33,139 bases of DNA. It comes from Nitriliruptorales bacterium (GTDB lineage Bacteria > Actinomycetota > Nitriliruptoria > Euzebyales > Egibacteraceae). The translations under genes were made by a program, and so were the position numbers. The notes beneath the pieces were generated by a model that searched no databases, was not told the DNA's origin, and worked only from the letters and a program-made list of their open reading frames with translations. The number at the start of each line of letters is the position of its first letter. Position 1 is the stretch's first letter. The stretch lies in NCBI GenBank assembly GCA_009377835.1, contig WHTG01000010.1:1-33139 (forward strand), in the 5' to 3' direction. Shown here piece by piece: positions 1 to 6,550 of the stretch.

Positions 1-264
1 CAACTGCTGGAAACGATTGTTGACATCCAGCGACTGACGAACCGAGAGTTGGAAATCGCCGGTTTCGTCGCCACGATGTTCGCCGGCCGTGCGAGTCGAC
101 GGGCGCGTCAGCGCCAGGATGGCGGGTATGAGAGGTCCCAGGACCGGCACCAGCCAGTACAGCCGCCGTATGCGCACCGAGCGCCCCTGGGCGTAGTCGG
201 CTCCGCCCGGATGCCGTGCCGGCCAGTAACGATCGAACATCATGCCGGGAAGACGCGCGCTCAT
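1..264 (-). CDS. Partial CDS, unknown protein with one hydrophobic segment (runs off left edge)
   Basis: An open minus-strand frame starts at an ATG at 264 and stays open to position 1, giving the first 88 residues of a longer protein. The N-terminus is basic and aromatic (FDRYWPARHPGG near residues 10-20). One hydrophobic stretch follows at about residues 37-52 (LYWLVPVLGPLIPAILAL), flanked by arginines, which suggests a membrane segment. The rest is hydrophilic. It diverges from the cupin gene at 317 with a 52-bp gap. A CATGCT hexamer sits 6 nt before the ATG and could be a weak -10. I do not recognise the family. The call rests on the open frame, the transmembrane-like segment and the lack of a better frame here. 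Confidence 0.45.
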   Translation of the reverse strand, partial: MSARLPGMMFDRYWPARHPGGADYAQGRSVRIRRLYWLVPVLGPLIPAILALTRPSTRTAGEHRGDETGDFQLSVRQSLDVNNRFQQL

Positions 265-303
265 GTGCCCAGCATGCCCGCGGGCCGGCGCGATCGCGGT
301 GCC

Positions 304-309
304 TACACT
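304..309 (+). promoter_or_regulatory. -10 hexamer TACACT, predicted leaderless promoter
   Basis: TACACT ends exactly 7 nt before the ATG at 317. That puts the expected transcription start at or next to the start codon. No Shine-Dalgarno sequence precedes this ATG, which fits leaderless translation. No clear -35 box is visible. Confidence 0.5.
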
Positions 310-316
310 CGGCGCG

Positions 317-760
317 ATGGACACCCCCGCTGCCGGACCCACCGCCGTCGACCTTCGCGACTACGTCGACTTCGAGCTCGCCGCGGCTGCCGGGCGGCGC
401 GTCTTCACGACCGACGTGGTCGCCGTGGACCTTGTCTGCCTCGAGCCGGGGCAGGTCGTCGACGCGCGCACGCTGGCCGGAGCGGACACCATCTACACGG
501 TGCTGGGCGGCAGGGCATGGGTCGTGACGGACGAGGCGGAGGTCACGCTTGAACCCCTCCAGGCGGTCGTCGTGCCGGCGGGTGTTCCGCACGGCCTTCG
601 TAACGACGCCCCCGACCCGCTGATCCTCCAGGTGGTGGTAAGCCCCCCCGACGAGATGCCCGAGTCGGTGTACGGGCCCGCGCCGATCGACGAACCGGTG
701 GTTCCGGTGGCGGACAAGCCGTCCACACTCGACCGGCTGCGTCGGGCGCTGGGCGGCTGA
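317..760 (+). CDS. Small cupin-fold protein with a degenerate first metal motif
   Basis: 147 residues. A beta-rich core at about residues 25-110 reads as a single-domain cupin. The second cupin motif is kept (PAGVPHGLRN near residue 92). The first motif, which usually carries HxH and a glutamate after PG, reads PGQVVDARTLAGADTIYTVL here and has no histidine. The usual three-His/Glu metal site is therefore incomplete, and a binding or regulatory role is as likely as catalysis. The C-terminus ends in a basic helix (TLDRLRRALGG). I chose the ATG at 317 because a TACACT hexamer lies 7 nt upstream; a longer frame from 242 has no supporting signal. It precedes the riboswitch-controlled transporter by 28 bp but probably has its own transcript, because a separate -10 lies at 775. 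Confidence 0.7.
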   Translation: MDTPAAGPTAVDLRDYVDFELAAAAGRRVFTTDVVAVDLVCLEPGQVVDARTLAGADTIYTVLGGRAWVVTDEAEVTLEPLQAVVVPAGVPHGLRNDAPDPLILQVVVSPPDEMPESVYGPAPIDEPVVPVADKPSTLDRLRRALGG

Positions 761-774
761 GGCGCCACATCCAC

Positions 775-780
775 TAGGAT
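775..780 (+). promoter_or_regulatory. -10 hexamer TAGGAT for the TPP-riboswitch transcript
   Basis: TAGGAT lies 7 nt upstream of A788. A788 is the first base of the riboswitch P1 helix deduced independently from pairing. The agreement supports both the promoter and a 5' end at about 788. Confidence 0.55.
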
Positions 781-787
781 GCGTCCC

Positions 788-876
788 ACGCCGGGGGAGC
801 CTCACGGCTGAGAGTGCGGCAACCGCCGCAGACCCCATGAACCTGATCCGGTTGACACCGGCGGAGGGAGAGCGTC
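788..876 (+). ncRNA. TPP riboswitch (THI element) controlling the downstream transporter
   Basis: All hallmarks of the thiamine pyrophosphate aptamer are present in order. P1 is ACGC (788-791) with GCGT (872-875). Then come GGGGGAGCC (793-801), P2 as GCC (799-801) with GGC (806-808), and the conserved CTGAGA (808-813). A variable P3 hairpin follows, TGCGGC (815-820) with GCCGCA (825-830) and an AACC loop. The pyrophosphate arm contains GAACCTGATCCGG (839-851), with P5 as CCGGT (848-852) and ACCGG (857-861), closing in GCGGAGGGAG. Only one base separates P1 from the ATG at 877. GGAGGGAG (863-870) is both the conserved 3' core and the only Shine-Dalgarno sequence, so ligand binding should block translation directly. 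No terminator hairpin is present. Confidence 0.93.
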
Positions 877-2301
877 ATGGTCAGCGGTGAAGTCGTCGCC
901 GTCGTCGTGGTTGTCACACTCGCGGTCTTCGTGTGGATCGGAATCCGGGCCATGCGTCGGGACGGTGACCTCGAGGACTACGTCGTCGCGAGAAACTCGC
1001 AGCCGGGTTCGACGCTGGGGCTGTCGTTCCTGGCCGCCGGCATGGGCGCGTGGGTGCTCTTCGCGCCACCCGAGGTCGGCGCGACAGTGGGACTGCTGGG
1101 CGTCCTCGGCTACGCCCTGGGAGCGGCGGCACCGTTCGTGGTGTTCGGGCTGCTCGGGCGCCGCATCCGCACCGTGCTGCCGGCTGGCCACAGCCTGCCG
1201 GAGTTCCTGACTTTGCGATTCGGACGCGGCTTCTCCATGTACGTCGCCGTCATATCGCTGCTGTACATGCTGTGTTTCGTCACTGCCGAACTCACCGCGG
1301 TGGGTGCGGTGACGTCGATCCTGTCGGGGTTCCCCGCCGCGGGCGTGATCGTGGCGGTGACGGCCGCGACGCTGATCTACACCGCGATCGGCGGACTGCG
1401 CGCCTCGCTGCAGACCGACCGGTTCCAGGCGTGGCTCATCATTGCCCTGCTGGCGGCCGCGGCGTACGCGATGCTGGGGACCGGGTCGGCAGCCACGGCC
1501 GATGCAGCGCCTGCGGCCCCCGACACCCCCGTCCGAGTCGGGCTGGAGGTCGCCCTCACGCTGGTCATCGCGGTGACGGCCGCGAACATGTTCCACCAGG
1601 GATACTGGCAGCGGGTGTGGGCCGCCAGGGATCATCGCGCGTTGCGGCGCGGCGTCGGCACCGGCGCGCTCGCGACGATCCCCGTGGTCGCAGTCCTCGG
1701 TTTCATCGGGTACGACGCCGCTGCGCGCGGACTGGCGTTGGGCACACCGCCGGCGCCCTTCTTCGCCCATCTCGCGGCGGCCCCGACCTGGCTGACCCTT
1801 CCGGTCCTGATCCTCGCCATCGCGCTGGTCACCTCATCCGTGGACACACTGGAGAACGGGCTGGCCTCGCTGGTCGCACCCGAACGTCGCGGCGTCACGC
1901 TCACCACGGCCCGTGTCCTCACGGTCGCGTTCATGGTCCCGGCGGTACTGATCGCGCTGCAGGGATTCTCCGTGCTGCGGCTGTTCCTGGTCGCCGACCT
2001 GCTGTGCGCCGCCACGGTTGTGCCGGCACTGGCGAGCCTGTGGCGGCGAGCCACCGGTGGTGCGGCCCTCGCAGGCGCCGTGGCGGGTCTGCTCGGCGCG
2101 GGTCTCGGAGGCATCGTGGCGACGGGGTCGCTGCGGGGCGTCGAGATGGTCACGATGCCCGGCGCGGTGCCGACGCTGCCACCATTTCTGGGCGCGATCA
2201 TCGCCTCGGTCGCGGTGACTGTGGCGGTGTCGCTGACGAACAGATCGGCGACGAACATCGAGCAGATCGGCGCGGGTGTCCCGGCCTTGAGCAACCGGTG
2301 A
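877..2301 (+). CDS. Sodium:solute symporter (SSS) family transporter under TPP control
   Basis: 474 residues, very hydrophobic, with about 12-13 predicted membrane helices beginning at residues 2-22 (VVAVVVVVTLAVFVWIGI). Family-like features include DYVVARNSQPGSTLGLSFLAAGMGAW near residues 34-59, where SSS proteins carry the first sodium-site helix, and IYTAIGGLRASLQTDRFQ near residue 170, which matches the conserved helix 5 region (TxxGGLxAxxxTDxxQ). It is likely a Na+-coupled importer in the cytoplasmic membrane. The TPP riboswitch immediately upstream implies a thiamine, HMP, thiazole or related precursor as substrate. An SSS protein under TPP switches has been proposed as a thiamine-related transporter in other bacteria (ThiV). 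The substrate is inferred from regulation, not from residues. It converges on the lipoprotein gene with an 11-nt gap. Confidence 0.85.
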   Translation: MVSGEVVAVVVVVTLAVFVWIGIRAMRRDGDLEDYVVARNSQPGSTLGLSFLAAGMGAWVLFAPPEVGATVGLLGVLGYALGAAAPFVVFGLLGRRIRTVLPAGHSLPEFLTLRFGRGFSMYVAVISLLYMLCFVTAELTAVGAVTSILSGFPAAGVIVAVTAATLIYTAIGGLRASLQTDRFQAWLIIALLAAAAYAMLGTGSAATADAAPAAPDTPVRVGLEVALTLVIAVTAANMFHQGYWQRVWAARDHRALRRGVGTGALATIPVVAVLGFIGYDAAARGLALGTPPAPFFAHLAAAPTWLTLPVLILAIALVTSSVDTLENGLASLVAPERRGVTLTTARVLTVAFMVPAVLIALQGFSVLRLFLVADLLCAATVVPALASLWRRATGGAALAGAVAGLLGAGLGGIVATGSLRGVEMVTMPGAVPTLPPFLGAIIASVAVTVAVSLTNRSATNIEQIGAGVPALSNR

Positions 2302-2312
2302 GCAGCGGGTGG

Positions 2313-2858
2313 CTACGGCTGGACCGGGCGTGGGACCACCTCGAAGGTCCCGGAGAAGGCGCCGTCGGGCAGCGTCAGGTGGAGCGTGCCGGCGTACCGC
2401 CTGCCCTTTTCCACCGTGGTCAGGCGCAGGCGGCCGCCGGTCGCACGGACCCGCGGCGCACCAGGGGCGAACTGCACCTCGACCACCGCGCCGTCGGTGA
2501 CGTCGTCGCAGTGCGGCGACGCACATCGCGATTGCGTGACCTCAACCACCCCGGGCCGCACCACGTCTGGATTCTCGACGACGATGCCGAAGAAGCCGCC
2601 CTCCAGTTCACGCGTGAAGAAGCACAGGTCGACGTCGGCGCCGTCGTTGACGTCGCAGTCGCCCAGACGCAGCACCGGCGCGCCGTCGTTGACCGCGAAC
2701 TGGCGCCCGTCGAGCGTGCCGGACAGCTGCAGCCCCGAACGGCCGTCCCGCGGTTGGATCGCGGCAACCCCGGAGCCCGCCTCGCCCGTCCCACACGCGG
2801 CAAGCAGCGCGCACAGCATCACCGCCGCCGCCGCGGCGCGGTGCGCGGCGTGGATCAC
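2313..2858 (-). CDS. Small secreted lipoprotein, unknown function
   Basis: 181 residues from a GTG at 2858. The start is set by a GTGA overlap with the thiolase stop codon (TGA at 2857-2855), so the two genes look translationally coupled. A signal sequence of about 21 residues ends in a lipobox, LAAC, with the lipidated cysteine at residue 22. The mature part of about 160 residues contains paired cysteines (GDCDVNDGADVDLCFF and RCASPHCDD), probably disulfide-bonded outside the cell, and is beta-rich toward the C-terminus (YAGTLHLTLPDGAFSGTFEV). I do not recognise the domain. A secreted lipoprotein fused by overlap to a catabolic thiolase gene is unusual. A longer frame starting at 2906 would run inside the thiolase gene and bury the signal sequence. 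Confidence 0.75.
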   Translation of the reverse strand: MIHAAHRAAAAAVMLCALLAACGTGEAGSGVAAIQPRDGRSGLQLSGTLDGRQFAVNDGAPVLRLGDCDVNDGADVDLCFFTRELEGGFFGIVVENPDVVRPGVVEVTQSRCASPHCDDVTDGAVVEVQFAPGAPRVRATGGRLRLTTVEKGRRYAGTLHLTLPDGAFSGTFEVVPRPVQP

Positions 2859-4069
2859 CGGACGGATTCGACCAGCAACGACTGCCCCTGGCCCACACCG
2901 ACGCACAGCGTGACAAGCCCGCGCCGCAGCGTGGTGTCGCGCCGCAGCCGGTGCAGCAGTGTGGCGGTGAGACGCGCTCCCGTCGACCCGAGCGGATGAC
3001 CGATCGCTATCGCGCCGCCCTGCGGGTTGACGATCGCCTGGTCCAGTGGAAGTTCCCTGAGCACCGCCAGGCTCTGCCCCGCGAACGCCTCGTTGAGTTC
3101 CACGGTGTCGACGTCGTCGAGTGTCCAGCCGGCGCGTCGCAGCGCGACCTCCGTCGCGCCCACCGGCGCGATCCCCATGAACGACGGGTCGGCCCCGACG
3201 ACACCGCTGGCCACGATCCGGGCCGCAGGCTCCAAGCCGTACCGGTCGACAGCCGCCGCGGATGCCACCAGCACGGCCGCGGCACCGTCGTTCAGACTCG
3301 ACGAGTTGCCGGCGGTGACGGATCCTCCCTGGCGGAAGACCGGGCGCAGCTTGGCCAGCGACTCCATCGAGGTGTCGGCGCGCGGCCCCTCGTCACGGTC
3401 GAACACCGTTACGGCACCGCGCCGGCCCGGGACATCGACCGCCACCGTTTCGGCGTCGAACTCGCCGGCGTCCCAGGCCGCGACGGCGCGTTCGTGCGAC
3501 CGCAGCGAGAACGCGTCCTGCTCCTCGCGGCTGATGTCGTACTTCTCGACGAGATTCTCGGCCGTCTCGCCCATGGCCAGCGGCGGGTGCATGGCTGCCA
3601 GTTTCGGGTTGACGAACCGCCAGCCGAACGACGAGTCGACCAGTTCGGGGACACCCCTGGGCGGCAGCGACTCGGGCTTTGCCATCACCCACGGGGCGCG
3701 TGTCATGGACTCGACGCCGCCGGCGATCAGGACGTCGCCCTCGCCGACCATGACGGCGCGCGCGGCCTGCACCACGGCGTCCAGACCCGAGGCGCAGAGG
3801 CGGTTGACGGTCGACCCCGGGACACTGATCGGCAGGCCCGCCAGTAACAGGCTCATGCGGGCGACGTTGCGGTTGTCCTCCCCGGCCTGGTTCGTGCAGC
3901 CCGCGATCACCTCCTCGACGGCCCCGCCCTCCAGGCCGCTGCGTTCGACCAACGACCGCAGCACGCCGGCCAGCAAGTCGTCGGGACGCACCGCTGACAG
4001 CGCCCCGCCGAACTTCCCGACGGGTGTACGGACGGCGTCGACAAGGAACGCTTCGCGCAATTCAGTCAT
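2855..4069 (-). CDS. paaJ: Beta-ketoadipyl-CoA thiolase (acetyl-CoA acyltransferase)
   Basis: 404 residues, the normal thiolase length. Catalytic residues are visible: nucleophile Cys92 in NRLCASGLDAV, His358 in IGHPLGSTGAR and Cys389 in CVGVGQG. The stretches NQAGEDNRNVARM (60-72) and GWRFVNPK are typical of PaaJ/PcaF-type thiolases rather than general FadA. The reaction would be 3-oxoadipyl-CoA plus CoA giving succinyl-CoA plus acetyl-CoA, the last step of the phenylacetyl-CoA and beta-ketoadipate routes. The position, divergent from paaX and the paa oxygenase genes, favours a phenylacetate role, though PcaF activity cannot be excluded. The ATG at 4069 has a TACCCT hexamer 7 nt upstream and no Shine-Dalgarno sequence, so it is probably leaderless. 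The frame stays open upstream to 5023, across paaX, but that extension is not coding. Confidence 0.88.
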   Translation of the reverse strand: MTELREAFLVDAVRTPVGKFGGALSAVRPDDLLAGVLRSLVERSGLEGGAVEEVIAGCTNQAGEDNRNVARMSLLLAGLPISVPGSTVNRLCASGLDAVVQAARAVMVGEGDVLIAGGVESMTRAPWVMAKPESLPPRGVPELVDSSFGWRFVNPKLAAMHPPLAMGETAENLVEKYDISREEQDAFSLRSHERAVAAWDAGEFDAETVAVDVPGRRGAVTVFDRDEGPRADTSMESLAKLRPVFRQGGSVTAGNSSSLNDGAAAVLVASAAAVDRYGLEPAARIVASGVVGADPSFMGIAPVGATEVALRRAGWTLDDVDTVELNEAFAGQSLAVLRELPLDQAIVNPQGGAIAIGHPLGSTGARLTATLLHRLRRDTTLRRGLVTLCVGVGQGQSLLVESVR

Positions 4070-4076
4070 GCGGGCA

Positions 4077-4082
4077 AGGGTA
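4077..4082 (-). promoter_or_regulatory. -10 hexamer TACCCT, predicted leaderless promoter of the thiolase
   Basis: Read on the minus strand, TACCCT is followed by exactly 7 nt and then the thiolase ATG at 4069. The promoter lies between the gene and the inverted repeat at 4109-4153. Confidence 0.5.
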
Positions 4083-4108
4083 CCGGCCGCCGCGGGCGAC
4101 CCTCCCCC

Positions 4109-4153
4109 ACGTGTTACACTTTCTTTCGGTCTGTCCTGGTTCCCGTAACACGT
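4109..4153. promoter_or_regulatory. Perfect 9-bp inverted repeat over the paaX promoter (candidate operator)
   Basis: ACGTGTTAC at 4109-4117 and GTAACACGT at 4145-4153 are exact reverse complements, with centres 36 bp apart in the 102-bp gap between paaJ and paaX. The left arm overlaps a -10-like TACACT (4115-4120) that would start paaX transcription near 4128. Protein bound here would block paaX and could reach the paaJ promoter. This is a plausible autoregulatory PaaX operator or the site of another regulator. It does not resemble the GATTCG-containing operator known for E. coli PaaX. Confidence 0.45.
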
Positions 4154-4171
4154 TGCCGAGGGGGTATCCGC

Positions 4172-5059
4172 GTGAAGGCCCGGTCCGCCTTGTTCACCCT
4201 GTTCGGCGATGTCGTGCGCCCCGCCGGCGGTGACGCCTGGCTGAGCACGATCACCACCTGCATGGGCGCGCTGGGGTTCACACCGGAAGCGACCCGCACG
4301 GCCCTGCACCGCATGGCGGCCGAGGGGTGGGTCGTGCCGCGGCGCAGTGGGAGATACTCGGCCTACCGTCTCACCGACGCGGGCGTGGAACGTCTGGAGG
4401 AAGCGGCCGCGCGCATCTACCGGCTGCGCGCGGCCGACTGGGACGGCCGCTGGCACGTGCTGGTGTGCCCGGCGGCCGGGCGTGTCGGCGAGGTCGCTCG
4501 GGAACTGCAGTGGAGCGGGCACGGCCGACTGTCCGCCGACGTGTGGGTCAGTCCACACCCGCAGGGCCGGCGGCTGACACGGTTGCTCACCACGCACGAA
4601 CTGGGCGACGCCGCGGTCCGGTTCGACACCGTGACGGCCGCCGATCCGGTTGAGAACCAGCGCATCGTCGCCGCCGCGTGGGACGTCAGCGAACTGCGCC
4701 ACGCCCATGAGACATTCATCGAGCAGTGGAGCCGTGCGACCGCTCCGCACGACCCGCAGACCGCCTTCACCACGCGGATCCGCCTCGTTCATCACTGGCG
4801 GTCGTTCCTGTTCATGGACCCGGGTCTGCCCCGGGAGCTGCTGCCCGACGACTGGCTCGGTGAGCTCGCGGCAACGGTGTTCCGGTCGCTGTACGAAGCC
4901 GTCGACGCGCCGGCGTGGCGCTTCTACGACTCGGTCGTGCAGTCCGCTCCCCCGCTGGGCGACACCGAGGGTGACGCGCCGGTCCGCCCGCTGCGGCTGC
5001 ACGAGAGCAACCCCTTCGTCCACGGGCTGGACGCAATGACAACCACCCGACCCGCCTGA
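4172..5059 (+). CDS. paaX: Phenylacetic acid degradation operon repressor PaaX
   Basis: 295 residues, matching the PaaX family in length and order. An N-terminal winged helix (about 3-75) contains LFTLFGDVVRP and the recognition-helix region PEATRTALHRMAAEGWVVPRRSGRYSAYRLT. A central domain follows (WDGRWHVLVCP near 90), then the PaaX-like C-terminal part with RIRLVHHWRSFLFMDPGLPRELLPDDW. PaaX repressors generally release DNA on binding phenylacetyl-CoA, so induction by the pathway's own substrate is expected. The GTG start at 4172 is set by GAGGGGG at 4158-4164. paaA begins 14 bp after the stop, so repressor and oxygenase genes are probably co-transcribed. The perfect inverted repeat upstream suggests autoregulation. 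Confidence 0.92.
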   Translation: MKARSALFTLFGDVVRPAGGDAWLSTITTCMGALGFTPEATRTALHRMAAEGWVVPRRSGRYSAYRLTDAGVERLEEAAARIYRLRAADWDGRWHVLVCPAAGRVGEVARELQWSGHGRLSADVWVSPHPQGRRLTRLLTTHELGDAAVRFDTVTAADPVENQRIVAAAWDVSELRHAHETFIEQWSRATAPHDPQTAFTTRIRLVHHWRSFLFMDPGLPRELLPDDWLGELAATVFRSLYEAVDAPAWRFYDSVVQSAPPLGDTEGDAPVRPLRLHESNPFVHGLDAMTTTRPA

Positions 5060-5073
5060 TCCAAGGAGCCGCG

Positions 5074-6021
5074 ATGAGCACGACCAACCGCTTCGCGTCC
5101 AGCCAGGCCTACGCCGAGCGCAATGCGAAGTTCAAGGCGCACATCGACGCCGGCGGCATGGTCGAGGCGACCGACTGGATGCCCGACGAGTACCGCGAGT
5201 CGGCGCTGAAGTTCATCGAGATGCACGCCAACTCCGAGATCATGGGCGCGCTGCCTGAGCGCGAGTGGATCGCGCGCGCCCCATCGTTGCGGCGGAAGAT
5301 GTCCCTGACCGCCAAGGTGCAGGACGAGGTGGGTCACGGTCACATGCTGTACCGCGTCGCCGAAGATCTCGGAAAGTCACGAGACGCGATGATCACCGAT
5401 CTCATCCACGGCCGCACCAAGTTCCACAACGTCTTTCACTATCCCACCTACACGTGGGGCGACGTGGCGGTCATCGGCTACCTCATCGACGGCGCCGCGC
5501 TGGTGACACAGAAGGCGCTGCTCGAGTGCTCCTACGCTCCGTACGTCAGGGTGCTCAAGCGCATCTGCGCCGAGGAGAGCCTGCACCAGCGCCACGGTGA
5601 GAACCTGGTGCTCGAACTGTGTTCCGGCACGCCCGAGCAGCGGCAGATGTTCGCCGAGGCCGTGGATCGCTGGTGGGAGCCAATCATGCAGTTCTTCGGC
5701 ACCCCCACCACCGGCCGGCGCGATGTGCTGCTCGAGTGGCGCCTGAAGGTCAAGTCCAACGAGGAACTGCGCCAGCGGTTCTTCGACATGTTCGTGCCGA
5801 AACTGTGGGACCTGGGCATCTCGGTGCCCGACGACAAGCTGGCCTACAACGCCGAGAAGGGCGAGTGGGACTGGACGGAACCGGACTGGGAGAGCTTCTG
5901 GAGGGTGGTCAAAGGTGATGGGCCGATGACCGAGACACGGCTGGCGTGGCGCCGCTGGATGCACGACGCGCACGCGTGGGTGCGTGAGGCGATGGACTCA
6001 CCGACGAGGATCGCCGCATGA
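5074..6021 (+). CDS. paaA: Phenylacetyl-CoA 1,2-epoxidase catalytic subunit PaaA
   Basis: 315 residues, full length. This is the ferritin-like di-iron subunit of the multicomponent monooxygenase that converts phenylacetyl-CoA to its ring 1,2-epoxide using O2 and electrons from PaaE. Recognisable stretches are EMHANSEIMGALPEREWIAR near 49-68 and the helix with the iron-ligand region KVQDEVGHGHMLYRVAEDLG near 80-99. A later ligand helix is CAEESLHQRHGENL near 167-180. The ATG at 5074 is preceded by AAGGAG (5063-5068). It follows paaX by 14 bp. Unlike the other paa genes here, it is separated from paaB by a 154-bp structured spacer, so paaA may be expressed at a different level from paaBCD. Confidence 0.96.
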   Translation: MSTTNRFASSQAYAERNAKFKAHIDAGGMVEATDWMPDEYRESALKFIEMHANSEIMGALPEREWIARAPSLRRKMSLTAKVQDEVGHGHMLYRVAEDLGKSRDAMITDLIHGRTKFHNVFHYPTYTWGDVAVIGYLIDGAALVTQKALLECSYAPYVRVLKRICAEESLHQRHGENLVLELCSGTPEQRQMFAEAVDRWWEPIMQFFGTPTTGRRDVLLEWRLKVKSNEELRQRFFDMFVPKLWDLGISVPDDKLAYNAEKGEWDWTEPDWESFWRVVKGDGPMTETRLAWRRWMHDAHAWVREAMDSPTRIAA

Positions 6022-6037
6022 CCCCCCACCCACCTCC

Positions 6038-6160
6038 CGAATCCAAAGATCTTCGGATTCGTTTCCCTGAGGGACCGAATCCGAAGATGACGCTGGCGCG
6101 CGGAACCCACCGCCCAATCGAAGTTCGGATCCTCCGCATGGGACCGTATTCGAATCCGGG
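6038..6160. repeat. Structured paaA-paaB spacer with three matching 13-nt arms
   Basis: Arm 1 CGAATCCAAAGAT (6038-6050), arm 2 ATCTTCGGATTCG (6049-6061) and arm 3 CGAATCCGAAGAT (6076-6088) compete for pairing. Arm 2 is a perfect reverse complement of arm 3 (13 bp), with an inner TCCC/GGGA stem (6064-6067 with 6071-6074). Arm 2 can also pair with arm 1 with one A-C mismatch. A weaker second cluster has TTCGGATCC at 6124-6132 and CGAATCCGG at 6151-6159. CGAATC/GATTCG occurs four times. No U-tract follows, so a simple intrinsic terminator is unlikely. Possible roles are an mRNA processing or stabilising hairpin, an attenuator, or operator sites for PaaX. Confidence 0.75.
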
Positions 6161-6175
6161 TCACAGGGAGTGCTG

Positions 6176-6550
6176 ATGTCGGAGCGGTGGGAGGTGTTCG
6201 GGAAGCGGACCCTGGACGATCCGTGGACCTCGGTCGGGGCGGTGCACGCCCCCGACCGGGAGATGGCGCTGCTGCTCGCCAAGGAGTCGTTCTTCCGCCA
6301 TGGCGAGGGCGTCGACTTCGCCGTCGTGCGGCTGGACGACCTGCATGTCTTCGGCCGGCCGGACCTGCTGGAGTTCGCCACGGACAAGAGCTACCGCCTG
6401 CAAAGCGGCTACACCGGCATGGGCGACAAGCGGCGGCGGGCCATCGACATGGCCCGCGAGGCAGGAGCTGTGATCGACCGCCCGCGGCCCGCCGACAAGC
6501 GCGTGCCGAATCCGACGCACCGCAGCAGAGGAGGTGGAGCGGGTGAGTGA
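6176..6550 (+). CDS. paaB: Phenylacetyl-CoA epoxidase subunit PaaB
   Basis: 124 residues. The family core spans residues 1-95: WEVFGKRTLDDPWTSVGAVHAPD, then LLLAKESFFRHGEGVDFAVVRLDDLHVF, ending in YRLQSGYTGMGDKRR. PaaB is a small subunit that bridges PaaAC heterodimers. The ATG at 6176 follows GGGAG (6166-6170); a GTG at 6170 in the same frame overlaps that site and is less likely. The C-terminus carries about 25 residues of polar, arginine/glycine-rich extension (KRVPNPTHRSRGGGAGE) beyond the usual length of about 95. Part of this extension encodes the paaC ribosome binding site, so it may partly reflect the paaC overlap. The gene overlaps paaC by 8 nt. Confidence 0.93.
   Translation: MSERWEVFGKRTLDDPWTSVGAVHAPDREMALLLAKESFFRHGEGVDFAVVRLDDLHVFGRPDLLEFATDKSYRLQSGYTGMGDKRRRAIDMAREAGAVIDRPRPADKRVPNPTHRSRGGGAGE

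Noticed and set aside
802-1770. Long minus-strand ORF of 322 codons opposite the SSS transporter
   Set aside because: The translation is low-complexity (Arg, Gly, Asp, His rich) and antisense to a clear membrane transporter under a riboswitch. Such open antisense frames are expected at this G+C.
1050-2999. 649-codon plus-strand ORF spanning the transporter end, lipoprotein and thiolase end
   Set aside because: It is arginine-rich without any domain and crosses three supported genes in other frames.
3027-4148. 373-codon ORF antisense to paaJ
   Set aside because: The translation is Ser/Arg/Ala-rich without motifs, and paaJ on the other strand is unambiguous.
4070-5023. Upstream extension of the thiolase frame
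   Set aside because: It lies antisense to paaX and has no thiolase homology. The family start MTELREAFLVDAVRTP has its own -10 hexamer.
6038-6160. Reading the paaA-paaB spacer as an insertion element or CRISPR remnant
   Set aside because: There are no regular repeats with spacers, no target duplication and no transposase fragment. The arms look like one folded element with a decayed copy.
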